A DNA stretch of 64,000 nt from Stappia stellulata DSM 5886 (GCF_000423705.1 NZ_KE384083.1:186001-250000), one strand, 5' to 3'; shown: positions 17,801 through 25,499, counted from the first letter of the stretch. Notes: generated by a model not told the origin, from the sequence alone. Made by a program: numbers and translations.

Positions 17801-18031
17801 CTCACGCACGCCGCGCACTGGGAGGCCGAATTCGAACGGTTCAACGGTCTCGTCAAGGAGCATGGCGCGCATCTGCTGCCGGAGAAGGATCAGGCAGCTT
17901 TGCGGCGCATGCGCGAGTTCGCCCATTCAACCGGCGACATCCTGTCGACAATCGCCGACAGGGTGCAGCCGCGCGATTTCGACGGTTTCCTGAAATGGGG
18001 CTTCGACGATCCGCCGAACGAGGGTGATTGA
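14900..18031 (+). CDS. LRR-Roc-COR-TIR protein (bacterial Roco with C-terminal TIR domain)
   Basis: 1043 aa. Residues about 104-301 hold nine 22-residue leucine-rich repeats (consensus DLTPLTGLTALQSLxC). A Roc GTPase follows with P-loop GNGRVGKT (368-375), DFGGQ (418-422) and TQCD (487-490), then a COR-like region to about 840. A TIR domain from about 853 starts CFVSYAWADD and contains YLTSPNCMFELSEIW, where Glu932 aligns with the catalytic glutamate of NADase TIRs. Start is TTG at 14900, seven bases after GAGGGGG. The gene is monocistronic, between tRNA-Asn and a terminator. Family architecture implies GTP-controlled signalling with NAD cleavage as a possible output; a defence role is inference. 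Confidence 0.93.
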   Translation: MRDRDHAASASGTEEALRRIAICKTDRSEDLDLGGLALQDVPEEILELTWLKRLYLGLAADARKKPVVELSDTESCNAFRALPNALSSALPHLEELDCSYTEVTDLTPLTGLTALQNLDCYDTKVDDLTPLTGMTALQSLDCSVTKVADLTPLTGLTALQSLACFSTKVADLTPLTGLTALQSLACFSTKVADLTPLKGLTALKSLSCSGTKVDDLTPLTGMTALQSLDCSVTKVADLTPLKGLTSLQSFEFFETPVADLAPLTGLTALQSLVCSDTKVTDLTPLSGLTALRRLVCCEAQIEVPPPHHVWMGNALENLHLFRTSIPGIPSEVLSSSYGDNCLDSLRAHLADLGDTPVEMTDAKLMILGNGRVGKTQVLRRLRGAAFEENADSTHGILVADLPVPERAAGDPARFHVWDFGGQDIYHGTHALFLRSRAVFIICWTPEMEDSATHEYDGLRFRNYPLAYWLDHVRQFAGVDAPVLVVQTQCDEIKDERGLPEAARDALEAFSGFKRALHTSAREGHGFASLKEALNRAYTYFNPPLIGPGRASVKAQIEAWQAEDSGRPANKRKHQTLSYTAYRQLCERTGTVSDPAMLLKFLHNAGTVFHRDGILHDKIILDQQWALEAIYAVFHRELCYRALKNAGGRFNRQDLGLYLWDATYSLEEQRLFLSMMQSCGICFAHRTAHDLDPDTTEYIAPELLPAGRPGHVTRLWEVESEREREIEFACDVLPETLIRGIISKIGQRAGIDGDYWASGLSVFEAGSGTHILIEQMRSGPDSWGGRIVLRLRPQDDSSTLSPVAVELLVETIEREAARFGISLDIEGDEMRARLRSAQEEPALAFSQPGSDVPECFVSYAWADDKTPEGRDREAGVDRLCEAYEGRGIHIIRDKANLGFGDSIPKFMKRIGGGDRVFVFLSDKYLTSPNCMFELSEIWRTARRDDDAFMDRVRVFTVGTVDIWSPAGRLTHAAHWEAEFERFNGLVKEHGAHLLPEKDQAALRRMREFAHSTGDILSTIADRVQPRDFDGFLKWGFDDPPNEGD
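15206..15799 (+). repeat. Tandem 66-bp repeats encoding the leucine-rich repeats
   Basis: Nine consecutive 66-bp units. GTGGCCGACCTCACTCCGCT recurs at 15338 and 15404, and the 66-bp units starting there are identical in DNA sequence. A two-unit block containing GGAATGACCGCACTGCAAAG also recurs (about 15270-15350 and 15536-15616). Identity at synonymous sites indicates recent expansion or gene conversion. Confidence 0.92.
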
Positions 18032-18085
18032 CCCGTCCTGAGCGACGGACCATGCGCAACGCCCACAGCGCCTTTCCCAAACGCA

Positions 18086-18118
18086 AAACGACGCGGGAGG
18101 CCATCTCCCGCGCCGTTT
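18086..18118. terminator. Bidirectional terminator-like hairpin
   Basis: Arms AAACGACGCGGGAG and CTCCCGCGCCGTTT pair over 14 bp with one mismatch around a 5-nt loop. A-rich and T-rich flanks make it usable from both sides. It lies between the convergent Roco-TIR gene and ask. Confidence 0.75.
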
Positions 18119-18162
18119 CGTTCCTGTCTTTTGCTGAGGCCGTTTCCGCCTCAAATTGCCTC

Positions 18163-19719
18163 TCAGGCCGCCTGCGACAGCGCTGCGGGCCTGCTGGTGT
18201 CGGCACCGGTGTCATCGGTTGCGGCCGGACTCAATGCGTTGGCGTCACCTTCGCAAAAAGCCTGGTGCAGCGCCTTGACCGCCTTGTCCTTGTCCTTGCC
18301 GCCGACGACGAACTGGACGTCCACCTTGCGGCCGGTGTCCTGCGAGGAGATCACCTCGATGCCGGCGGCGTCGAGCGCCTGCAGGCCCTGCAGCATGACG
18401 CTGAGACCGGTCAGGTCGCGCCCGATCACCGACACGATGGCCGAGCGACGGGTGGCGATCCGCGCGGACGGATAGCGCTTCATCAGGTCCTGCTCGACCC
18501 GCTTCAAGAGCTTCAGCGGCGCCTCGACGTGGTGCACGATCGAGTTGGCGTTCGACACCTTGGACACAATCCGCACGTTGTGGCGCGTCAGCACGTCGAG
18601 AATCGCGGCGTCATAGCCTTTCACGCCGACCATATCCTGCTCGAACAGCTCAAAGGAGGTGACCGGAATGCCGGTGACCATCTCCACGCCCGGCGTTTCC
18701 GCCGGTTCGGCGTCGATCAGCGTGCCCGGATCCTCCGGCTCGAACGCATTGGTGACGCGCAGCGGCACGCCCGCCTGGCGAAGCGTCTTGGCGGCGTTGG
18801 GGTGGATTGCCTCCATGCCCATGTTGGACAGCTGATCGGCGACGTCGTAGTTCGTCCGGCCGATCTTGCGCACCGCATCCGTTCCCACCAGGCGCGGATC
18901 GGCGCTGGAGAGATGGAACTCCTTGTGAATGATCGCCTCGCGGGCACCCGACAGGGCGGCGATCTGCGCGAAAGTAACCTCGGAGTAACCCCGGTCATAC
19001 TCCCGCATCAGGCCTTCGCGGCACTGGGCATAGCCCGTAACGATCGCCAGCTCGCGGCCTACGTCGATCTTTGAGAACGCCGTCTCGATGCGCTCGTCGA
19101 GGCTCGGCTGGCTCTCGTCGCGCCAGCCCGAAAGGTCGACGAACCGCGCGTTGACGTTGTGGCGGCGCAGGAGCAGCGTCAGGCTGTTGGCCGAATGCGC
19201 CTCGCCCAGGCCCGACAGCAACTCGCGCGTCGTCATCATGTGTTCCGACAGGTTGAAATGACCGTAGGAGCACAGACGCTGCAGATCGAGAAGGCAGCCG
19301 CGCGCGCCCTCGATGCGCTCGCGCACGAATTCGTCGGCGGAATCGCGGTCGGCGGATTCATCGAAAATCTCGCCGTTGATGCGATACATCTCGCGCGCGA
19401 CGTCGTTCAGGGCCTCCATCCAGCCGTGATCCTCGTCGGCATCCGCAAACAGCGCATAAACGCCCGGCTTGCCGGTCTTCTTGTCTTCCAAGAGCTTGTT
19501 GGTGATGCCGCCGAAGGCCGACACCACGAAGACACGGTTGTACAGGTCGTCCTCGCCGCGATTGCCGACCAGGATCGTGTCGACAAGCTCGCGGGCGCGG
19601 CTCATCGAGGTGCCGCCGATCTTTTCAACGGTGTGCGCGCCGGCCGGCGAAGGCGTCGCTGCATCCACCGGGGCGGCCTGGTGAGAAGAAGAACCGGTCT
19701 GTTCATTGAAGTTGGTCAT
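18163..19719 (-). CDS. ask: Ectoine-associated aspartate kinase (Ask_Ect)
   Basis: 518 aa. The kinase domain starts at HTVEKIGGTSMSRARELVDT (about residue 29), with FVVSAFGGITNKLL and later the two C-terminal ACT domains (…VSNANSIVHHVEAPLKLL…, …VSVIGRDLTGLSVMLQGLQALD…). The HTVEKIGGTSM type is the specialised aspartokinase found behind ectABC. It supplies aspartyl phosphate for aspartate semialdehyde, the ectoine precursor. The first 28 residues are low-complexity, so the true start may be further in. It is separated from ectC by 177 bp. Confidence 0.93.
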   Translation of the reverse strand: MTNFNEQTGSSSHQAAPVDAATPSPAGAHTVEKIGGTSMSRARELVDTILVGNRGEDDLYNRVFVVSAFGGITNKLLEDKKTGKPGVYALFADADEDHGWMEALNDVAREMYRINGEIFDESADRDSADEFVRERIEGARGCLLDLQRLCSYGHFNLSEHMMTTRELLSGLGEAHSANSLTLLLRRHNVNARFVDLSGWRDESQPSLDERIETAFSKIDVGRELAIVTGYAQCREGLMREYDRGYSEVTFAQIAALSGAREAIIHKEFHLSSADPRLVGTDAVRKIGRTNYDVADQLSNMGMEAIHPNAAKTLRQAGVPLRVTNAFEPEDPGTLIDAEPAETPGVEMVTGIPVTSFELFEQDMVGVKGYDAAILDVLTRHNVRIVSKVSNANSIVHHVEAPLKLLKRVEQDLMKRYPSARIATRRSAIVSVIGRDLTGLSVMLQGLQALDAAGIEVISSQDTGRKVDVQFVVGGKDKDKAVKALHQAFCEGDANALSPAATDDTGADTSRPAALSQAA

Positions 19720-19896
19720 TGTCGGATCAAACCCTTTTGTTGATCATTGTCCGGCTGCGGGCGTGCCCTTTCGCGGACCAGCGACCGGGGGCCTGTCTGG
19801 GCGGCCCCGAGGCAGACGGCGCAAGCGCCGCCGTGCATTGCATCCTTGAAGGGAAGACGACGACGATGCCGTCTCCCCCATTGTCGTTCAGCCGCC

Positions 19897-20292
19897 TCAG
19901 ACGGCCTCGTTTTCCGGCGCGTAGGAGCCGTCCTCGCGGTGCACCTCGTTGCCGGTGACCGGCGGATTGAACACGCAGGCGAGGATCATGTCCTCCTTGC
20001 CGCCGCGCAGGATGTGCTTGTCGTGCTTGTCGAGCGCATACATCACGCCGGGGCGGATCTCATGCGTCTCGCCGGTGGCGAGATCGGTGATCGCTCCGTC
20101 TCCCGAGACGCAATAGACGCTTTCGAAGTGATGCTTGTAATGAAACTGGCTCTCACTTCCCGCCTTGATCGTCGTGATGTGAAAGCTGAAGCCCATGTTG
20201 TCGTCCTTGAGCAACAGGCGAACGCTTTCCCAGTTTCCGGCAGCGACCCTTCGGTCGGTCTTCTTGGCTTCGTGAAAATCCCGGACAATCAT
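19897..20292 (-). CDS. ectC: L-ectoine synthase (EctC)
   Basis: 131 aa cupin, full length. [16 protein letters not shown] at the start, [27 protein letters not shown] and [16 protein letters not shown] match EctC, including the conserved metal-site Glu/Tyr/His set. It cyclises N-gamma-acetyl-diaminobutyrate to ectoine. It follows ectB by 6 bp. There is no ectD hydroxylase in the window. Confidence 0.97.
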   Translation of the reverse strand: MIVRDFHEAKKTDRRVAAGNWESVRLLLKDDNMGFSFHITTIKAGSESQFHYKHHFESVYCVSGDGAITDLATGETHEIRPGVMYALDKHDKHILRGGKEDMILACVFNPPVTGNEVHREDGSYAPENEAV

Positions 20293-20298
20293 ACTTTC

Positions 20299-21588
20299 TT
20301 ACTCCGCAGCAATGCTTGTGGACTGGACGCTGCTCGCGACCGCTTCCTCGAGGATGTCGAGGCCGCGCTCAAACAGCGCCTTGTCGATATTCAACGGCGC
20401 CAGCACCTTGACGACTTCATCGTAGGCACCCGACGTTTCAATGATCAGACCGTGCTCGAAACAGCGCGCACAAATGTCGCTGGCAAGCTCGCCGGATCCG
20501 ACATCGACGCCGCGCATCATGCCGCGCCCCTTGAGACGCGCATTCGGCAACATGGCGCGCACCTTCTCCAGGCGCTTTTCGAGAAGCTCGGCCCGCTCGT
20601 TGACGCTCTTCTGGAAGGCATCGTCGGACCAGTATTTCTCGATGGCGACACGGGCCGTCACGAAGGCATGATTGTTGCCGCGGAACGTGCCGTTGTGCTC
20701 CGCCGGACCGAAGATGTCATACTCCGGCTTGATCAGCAGCGCGGCGAACGGAAGACCGTATCCCGAAAGCGACTTGGCCATCGTGACGAGGTCCGGAGAC
20801 ACGCCCATCTCCTCGAAGCTGAAGAAGCTGCCCGTGCGACCGACACCGGCCTGGATGTCGTCGATGATGAACAGCGCACCATTGTCGCGCGCGATCTGCT
20901 CGACGCGGCGGACCCATTCGGCGCTCGCGGCATTGAGGCCGCCCTCGCCCTGGACGGTTTCGAGCAGGATCGCGGCCGGCGCATCGATGCCGCCCGACGG
21001 ATCGCTCAGCATGGCTTCCAGCAGGTCGGCCGCATCGCCACCCGACTTCAGGTAGTTGTCGAAGGGCATGCGCGTAACGTCCGGAAGCGACACGCCACCG
21101 CCACCACGGTGGTAGCCGTTGCCGGTCGCCGACAGGGCGCCCAGCGTCACGCCATGGAACCCATTGGTGAAGGTGATGACATTGGTGCGCTTGGTCACCT
21201 TGCGGGCAAGCTTCAGCGCGGCCTCGACAGCGTTGGCGCCGGTCGGCCCCATGAACATGACCTTGTGGTCCATGCCGCGCGGCTCGAGAATGTGCTTCTC
21301 GAACGCGCCGAGGAACTCCGCCTTGGCCCGCGTGTGCATGTCGAGGCCATGGGTCACGCCATCGGCGCTGATATAGTCGATCAGCGCCTGCTTCATGTCC
21401 GGGTCGTTGTGCCCGTAGTTCAGCGAGGAGCAGCCGGCGAGAAAATCGATGTACTCGCGGCCTTCGCCGTCGCTGAGAAGAGCGCCGGAGGCCTTGGTGA
21501 ACACCGTGGGGAAGCTGCGGCAATAGCTGCGGGCTTCCGACTCGCGGCGCGCGAAAATCGTACGGTCGTCAGTGTTGACGGTCGTCAT
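20299..21588 (-). CDS. ectB: Diaminobutyrate-2-oxoglutarate transaminase (EctB)
   Basis: 429 aa class III aminotransferase. It shows FTNGFHGVTLGALSATGN, LFIIDDIQAGVGRTGSFFSF and the PLP lysine in VTMAKSLSGYGLPFA. It converts aspartate semialdehyde and glutamate to diaminobutyrate. It is flanked by ectA (66 bp upstream) and ectC (6 bp downstream) in the standard order. Confidence 0.97.
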   Translation of the reverse strand: MTTVNTDDRTIFARRESEARSYCRSFPTVFTKASGALLSDGEGREYIDFLAGCSSLNYGHNDPDMKQALIDYISADGVTHGLDMHTRAKAEFLGAFEKHILEPRGMDHKVMFMGPTGANAVEAALKLARKVTKRTNVITFTNGFHGVTLGALSATGNGYHRGGGGVSLPDVTRMPFDNYLKSGGDAADLLEAMLSDPSGGIDAPAAILLETVQGEGGLNAASAEWVRRVEQIARDNGALFIIDDIQAGVGRTGSFFSFEEMGVSPDLVTMAKSLSGYGLPFAALLIKPEYDIFGPAEHNGTFRGNNHAFVTARVAIEKYWSDDAFQKSVNERAELLEKRLEKVRAMLPNARLKGRGMMRGVDVGSGELASDICARCFEHGLIIETSGAYDEVVKVLAPLNIDKALFERGLDILEEAVASSVQSTSIAAE

Positions 21589-21654
21589 GTCGCATCCTTT
21601 CGAGATGTCTCATGCTGAGAAGAGCTTGGGAGAATGAAGTGGCGGCGGCGCGCG

Positions 21655-22200
21655 TCACGCAGCGCTGCGCGCCCTCTCCTCGAAGCGCAGTGTCACCATG
21701 TGCTCGGTGGCGTGTTCGCCATCGAAGTGCGCATCGCGACGGAAATACGGCTCACGCAGCAGCTTCGCATCACGGCGGCGCGCGAGAGACGTGAACAATG
21801 CCCAGCTGGCATCATTGTCGGAGGTGATCGTGGTTTTCAGGTGCCGAACCTCGGAACAGGCATCCCTGTTCAGCAACTCGGCGAGCACACGCTTGCCAAG
21901 CCCCTGCCCCTGGGCCGCTTCCGCGACCGCGACCTGCCACACGAAGACCGTGTCCGGCTGATCGGGGATGATGTAGGCAGACACCCAGCCGACAATCTCG
22001 CCGTCGCTCTTGCGTTCGGCGACGACACAGGTGTCGGCGAAGTGGTCGCACTGCAAGAGATTGCAGTACATGGAATTTTCGTCGAGAGGGCCGCATTCGC
22101 CGATCAGGCGCCAAATATTGGCTCCATCTTCGGCGGTCGGCTTTCGAAAGACGACGTCGTCGTCCTTCCGGCGAGCGGATTTAATCGGGGTAAGGGACAT
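21655..22200 (-). CDS. ectA: Diaminobutyrate acetyltransferase (EctA)
   Basis: 181 aa GNAT protein with the EctA pattern FRKPTAEDGANIWRLI, LDENSMYCNLLQCDHF, CoA loop VAEAAQGQGLGKRVL and TTITSDNDASWALF. It acetylates diaminobutyrate. The start is the ATG at 22200, preceded by AGGA at a good distance. The longer frame from 22260 enters the regulatory region. First gene of the ectABC-ask operon. Confidence 0.96.
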   Translation of the reverse strand: MSLTPIKSARRKDDDVVFRKPTAEDGANIWRLIGECGPLDENSMYCNLLQCDHFADTCVVAERKSDGEIVGWVSAYIIPDQPDTVFVWQVAVAEAAQGQGLGKRVLAELLNRDACSEVRHLKTTITSDNDASWALFTSLARRRDAKLLREPYFRRDAHFDGEHATEHMVTLRFEERARSAA

Positions 22201-22388
22201 GGAATCCTCTTGTCTGTTCGAGAGGGATATTACGTTTATCGAACTAGTTTTCAACCTCAAGCGCCAAAAAAATTGGCAAAACGGCGGAAAACCAAGCGTT
22301 TCCCATACCCTACGACGGTCAAAAAATTCGCTTATCGAATAATAATTAGTCTGCTACCTAACGGGGAATCGCGTCAAAGAGCCATTTC
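22201..22388. promoter_or_regulatory. Divergent ectA/ectR control region with repeated TTATCGAA boxes
   Basis: 188-bp AT-rich region between ectA and the MarR gene. The 8-mer TTATCGAA occurs at 22236-22243 and 22332-22339, both on the plus strand. The second is part of the inverted repeat TTCG-CTTAT-CGAA (22327-22339). MarR-type EctR repressors of ectoine operons bind such a region; these boxes are the best candidates. Confidence 0.55.
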
Positions 22389-22868
22389 ATGGAAAACCGG
22401 GTCCAGACCAGTCTCATCGCGCTGCGGCGCATCCTGCGGGCAACAGAGTTGAACGCGCGCACACTCGCGCGCGCGACGGGTCTGACAACGCCGCAATTCA
22501 TCGTGCTGTCGATCGTGGCCGAGTCGGACGAGATTTCGCCGAAGGGGATCGCCGCGCGCGCCGGTGTCGGGCAGGCGACCGCCACCTCGCTGCTGGACAA
22601 GCTCGAGGCCCGTGGCCTGGTGAAGCGCACGCGCGGCGAGATCGACCGGCGCGTGGTCTGGGTCACGGCCACGGATGCCGGACGCGAAACGCTCGACACC
22701 GCTCCCGATGCCCTGCAGGAGGTTTTCGCCTCGCAGTTCCATCGGCTGCAGGACTGGGAACAGGCCATGATCGTCGCCGTCCTGGAAAAGGTCGGCTCCA
22801 TGCTGAACGCCGGCACGATCGACGCCTCTCCGATGCTCGACGTGGGCGCGGTCGACCGCAAGCAGTAG
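22389..22868 (+). CDS. ectR: MarR-family regulator of the ectoine operon (EctR-like)
   Basis: 159 aa. MarR winged helix: LTTPQFIVLSIVAE, recognition region PKGIAARAGVGQATATSLLDKLEARGLVKR and wing EIDRRVVWVTATDAGRE. Transcribed divergently from ectA, the usual placement of EctR regulators in halotolerant bacteria. The gene symbol rests on position and family. Terminates near the hairpin at 22999-23024. Confidence 0.85.
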   Translation: MENRVQTSLIALRRILRATELNARTLARATGLTTPQFIVLSIVAESDEISPKGIAARAGVGQATATSLLDKLEARGLVKRTRGEIDRRVVWVTATDAGRETLDTAPDALQEVFASQFHRLQDWEQAMIVAVLEKVGSMLNAGTIDASPMLDVGAVDRKQ

Positions 22869-22998
22869 CGAGGGCGCGGCCCGGGGAACAGTCCCTTGCA
22901 CCCGGCCCTTGCACCCCGCTCGCATCGCAATATCGCTATGCCGGCGACGCATCGAAGCGATCCGCTTTTCCGCAGGACAGATCTGGCGAACATGCAAA

Positions 22999-23024
22999 AG
23001 GCCACACGACTTGACGTGCGGCCT
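22999..23024 (-). terminator. Rho-independent-like terminator for the FAS1 gene
   Basis: On the minus strand AGGCCGCACG pairs with CGTGTGGCCT (one G-T wobble) around a 6-nt loop, followed by TTTT. It lies about 110 bp past the FAS1 stop. Confidence 0.75.
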
Positions 23025-23134
23025 GGCAGGGGTTCGCGAAAACCCGACCGCACGGGGCAAGAGGCAAGCGATGTCGCCCCGCGCGGCCGGCCGGCCCGCC
23101 CTCATTCCTGACGGCGGGCCGTAGACAGGACCGA

Positions 23135-23707
23135 TTACGACTTCGGCAGAAGCACGCCGTCGATCACGTGGATGACGCCGTTCGACTGGTCGACATCCGC
23201 AATCGTGACGGTGGCCATGTTGCCCTGGCCATCCTCGATCATGATCTTTCCGTCCTTGGTGCGGGCGGTGAACTCGCAGCCGCCGACCGTCTTGACCGGA
23301 TGGGCGCCGCCGTCATCGGCGATCATCTTGTTGATGGCATCGGACATCGCGTCCGCGGCCACCACGTGGCAGGTCAGGATCTTCGTGAGCTGGTCCTTGT
23401 TCTCAGGCTTCAGCAGGGTTTCGACAGTGCCGGCCGGCAGTTCCGCAAAGGCCTCGTTGGTGGGCGCGAACACGGTAAACGGTCCTTCGCCCTGAAGCGT
23501 CTCGACGAGGCCGGCAGCCTTCACCGCCGCGACCAGCGTGGTGTGATCCTTCGAGTTGACGGCGTTTTCCACGATCGTCTTGTCGGCATACATTTCCGCG
23601 CCGCCAACCATCGGGTTGGAGGCCTCGGCGGCCCCCACGGCGACGGCAGCGGTGAGCATCGCGGCGATTGCCGTCGTGGATGCGATCGTCTTGAATTCGG
23701 TGATCAT
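23135..23707 (-). CDS. Secreted fasciclin (FAS1) domain protein
   Basis: 190 aa. A hydrophobic signal segment covers residues about 10-28. One FAS1 domain follows: VENAVNSKDHTTLVAAVKAAGL, the first box GPFTVFAPTNEAFAELP, KILTCHVV, and the second box NGVIHVIDGVLLP at the end. FAS1 proteins act in adhesion or cell-envelope functions. Two cysteines (TCHVV, GGCEF) could pair in the periplasm. The upstream sequence has the same ECF-type promoter as the DUF7282-like gene across the sigma-factor operon. Confidence 0.92.
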   Translation of the reverse strand: MITEFKTIASTTAIAAMLTAAVAVGAAEASNPMVGGAEMYADKTIVENAVNSKDHTTLVAAVKAAGLVETLQGEGPFTVFAPTNEAFAELPAGTVETLLKPENKDQLTKILTCHVVAADAMSDAINKMIADDGGAHPVKTVGGCEFTARTKDGKIMIEDGQGNMATVTIADVDQSNGVIHVIDGVLLPKS

Positions 23708-24040
23708 AGATCTCTCCTGTCAAATCGAAACTTGAAACACCGCGGCTGACGACCCTGTCGGTCGGCGCGGTCAGGAGAGTTACCGGGCACGGGCGGGGAA
23801 AGTTTCGCAGCGGACGATCACACCCACGTGAACGGGGCGCGCACACCGGCTGCGGACACGAAAAGGACCGCACCTGGCGGCACGGCCCCGGTTTGTTTGC
23901 AGCGCCTTCGACAGCCGTCCTCCCGGACGGGGCGAAGGCACGGACCGCGATGACGCGGCGGCGCGTTTGCCCCTTGGCATCACAGCCGGGCCGCAGCGTG
24001 AAAGCGCGGCCCTCGCACCCTCCGGCTGCGCGCCTTGCGC
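23708..24040. other. Intergenic region between FAS1 gene and anti-sigma factor gene
   Basis: 333 bp. It contains the FAS1 promoter and, at 23988-24012, a GGGCCGC/GCGGCCC hairpin that may end the sigma/anti-sigma transcript. I see no coding frame or other structure here. Confidence 0.6.
23777..23806 (-). promoter_or_regulatory. Candidate ECF-sigma promoter of the FAS1 gene
   Basis: Read on the minus strand: GAAACT, 16 bases, GGTAACTC, then TCCTGA. The same boxes with the same 16-base spacing occur upstream of the DUF7282-like gene at 25470. The inferred start site would lie about 60-70 bp before the FAS1 ATG. Confidence 0.65.
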
Positions 24041-24730
24041 TTATTCGCGGATCAACTGGCCGGAATAGACCACGGGGCCGGTCGGCGCGCCGGTTGGCGA
24101 TCCGCCGCGCGGCTCGAGGCTGACGGCAAGCACGCCGTCGGGCGCGATTGCGCCCTGCCCCAGGTCGGCCTTGAGCGGTGTCGCCACATCGATCACACCG
24201 AGCGAGCGTGGCGCTTCTTCCGGGCCGACGTACCAGAGCTCAAGATCGTTGTCCGCGGGCTTCTCCGCCGAAACGGGGCGCACGCTGACCTGCCGTCCGG
24301 CAAGGTCGACCCGAACGATCAGCGCCGGAAGCCCGGCATCGCGGTTGACCACCGCGATATAGGAGTCATCCGCCGGCGGCGGCAGCACGTCGCGCACATA
24401 GTAGCCGGACCCCAGGCCGATCATCAGCGCGACCACCGCTGCGGCATAGGCAAGACGCGCCCGGCCATGCCCGCCCCGCGGTGCGTCCTCGATGGACACC
24501 GTCACGGCCTCGCGATCGAGCTCCGCCTCGATGCGCGCAAGCACGCCATCCGGGACGGAGACGTCCTCGAAGGTCTGCGAAAGCGGTGAAAGACGCGCTT
24601 CCCAGGCCTCTATCTCGCCGTCGAGCCGTGTGTCGGAGACACGCAGACGCTCAACCTGGCGCCGGTCCGCGGAAGAAAGCGTGCCAAGAACATATTCCCC
24701 GGCCAGTGCCGTGCATTCGTCGTCCGTCAT
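24041..24730 (-). CDS. Membrane anti-sigma factor (RskA-like)
   Basis: 229 aa. The N-terminal cytoplasmic part begins TALAGEYVLGTLSSADRR, as in RskA-type anti-sigma domains. One transmembrane helix spans about residues 93-112 (AYAAAVVALMIGLGSGYYV). The C-terminal domain, with ELWYVGPEEAPRSLGVID and LAVSLEPRGGSPTGAPTGPV, matches the RskA extracytoplasmic domain. The ATG overlaps the sigma-factor stop by 4 bp. It should hold the adjacent ECF sigma factor inactive until an envelope signal releases it. Confidence 0.9.
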   Translation of the reverse strand: MTDDECTALAGEYVLGTLSSADRRQVERLRVSDTRLDGEIEAWEARLSPLSQTFEDVSVPDGVLARIEAELDREAVTVSIEDAPRGGHGRARLAYAAAVVALMIGLGSGYYVRDVLPPPADDSYIAVVNRDAGLPALIVRVDLAGRQVSVRPVSAEKPADNDLELWYVGPEEAPRSLGVIDVATPLKADLGQGAIAPDGVLAVSLEPRGGSPTGAPTGPVVYSGQLIRE

Positions 24731-25317
24731 GTGGTGCCCAAACACGCTTTGAGAGCGGACAGCCCTCGATACAGCCACGTCTTGATCGTCCCGACCGGGC
24801 GGTCGAAACGCTCGCTCAGATCCTCGCGGGAATAGCCTTCGTAATAGGCGAGCAGGACGCACCGCCGATGCTCGGCCTCAAGCCCGGCAAGACAGGTCCT
24901 GAGCGCTTCAAGATCCCAGGGCGCGGGATGTTCGGTCGGATCCGCGACCCGCATCATCGGATCCTCCTCGTTCTCGTCCCGCGCACCGTCGAAAACCGGG
25001 CTCGTTCGTCCGCGCGCGCGCACCGCGTCGATCGCGGCGTTGCGGGCGATGGTCGCAAGCCAGGTCACCGGAGAGGCGCGCGAGGCGTCAAACCCGTCCG
25101 CGTACCGCCAGACCCGGAGATAGGCCTCCTGCATGACATCCTCGGAAAGCGTCCGGTCCTTGCAGATACCAAGCACCACGCCGAAAAGTTTCGTGCTCGT
25201 TCGCCCATAAAGGTCGCGGAACGCCATTCGGTCGCCGACGGAGACCGCGTCGAGCAGCCCGGCAAGGTCGACCTTGGAAGATGTCGCATCGGCAGATGCA
25301 CCAGAAGCAATTGTCAT
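24727..25317 (-). CDS. ECF-family RNA polymerase sigma factor
   Basis: 196 aa. Region 2 is FRDLYGRTSTKLFGVVLGI…LSEDVMQEAYLRVWRYADGF. Region 4 is EHRRCVLLAYYEGYSREDL…PVGTIKTWLYRGLSALKACL. Start is the ATG at 25317, in front of region 1.2/2; an upstream in-frame ATG has no conserved sequence. It is paired with the RskA-like anti-sigma gene. Flanking genes on both sides share a promoter type, which makes them its probable targets. Confidence 0.93.
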   Translation of the reverse strand: MTIASGASADATSSKVDLAGLLDAVSVGDRMAFRDLYGRTSTKLFGVVLGICKDRTLSEDVMQEAYLRVWRYADGFDASRASPVTWLATIARNAAIDAVRARGRTSPVFDGARDENEEDPMMRVADPTEHPAPWDLEALRTCLAGLEAEHRRCVLLAYYEGYSREDLSERFDRPVGTIKTWLYRGLSALKACLGTT

Positions 25318-25469
25318 TCGGCTCGAACTCCCGTCTGCACAACCTATGACAAGAAACAACGTGTCTGTCGATTGTCGAGAGTTGGCAAGCCGATCGTCAG
25401 GGGCCGGCACAGCCCTGCGACCGGCGAGGACGCCCCGAGCCCGGCAAGGACATTTTTTTCAAGGCCGGT

Positions 25470-25499
25470 GAAACCTTTTGGGTCCGGGGGCGGTAACTC
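25470..25499 (+). promoter_or_regulatory. Candidate ECF-sigma promoter of the DUF7282-like gene
   Basis: GAAACC (25470-25475), 16 bases, GGTAACTC (25492-25499), then CCCTGA. It matches the FAS1 promoter at 23777-23806 in both boxes, in spacing and in the CCTGA just downstream. Confidence 0.65.

Noticed and set aside
19720-19896. GC-rich hairpins between ectC and ask as a possible terminator or riboswitch.
   Set aside because: The hairpins are short, lack a T run and match no known regulatory RNA; ask is kept as the last gene of the ectoine operon.
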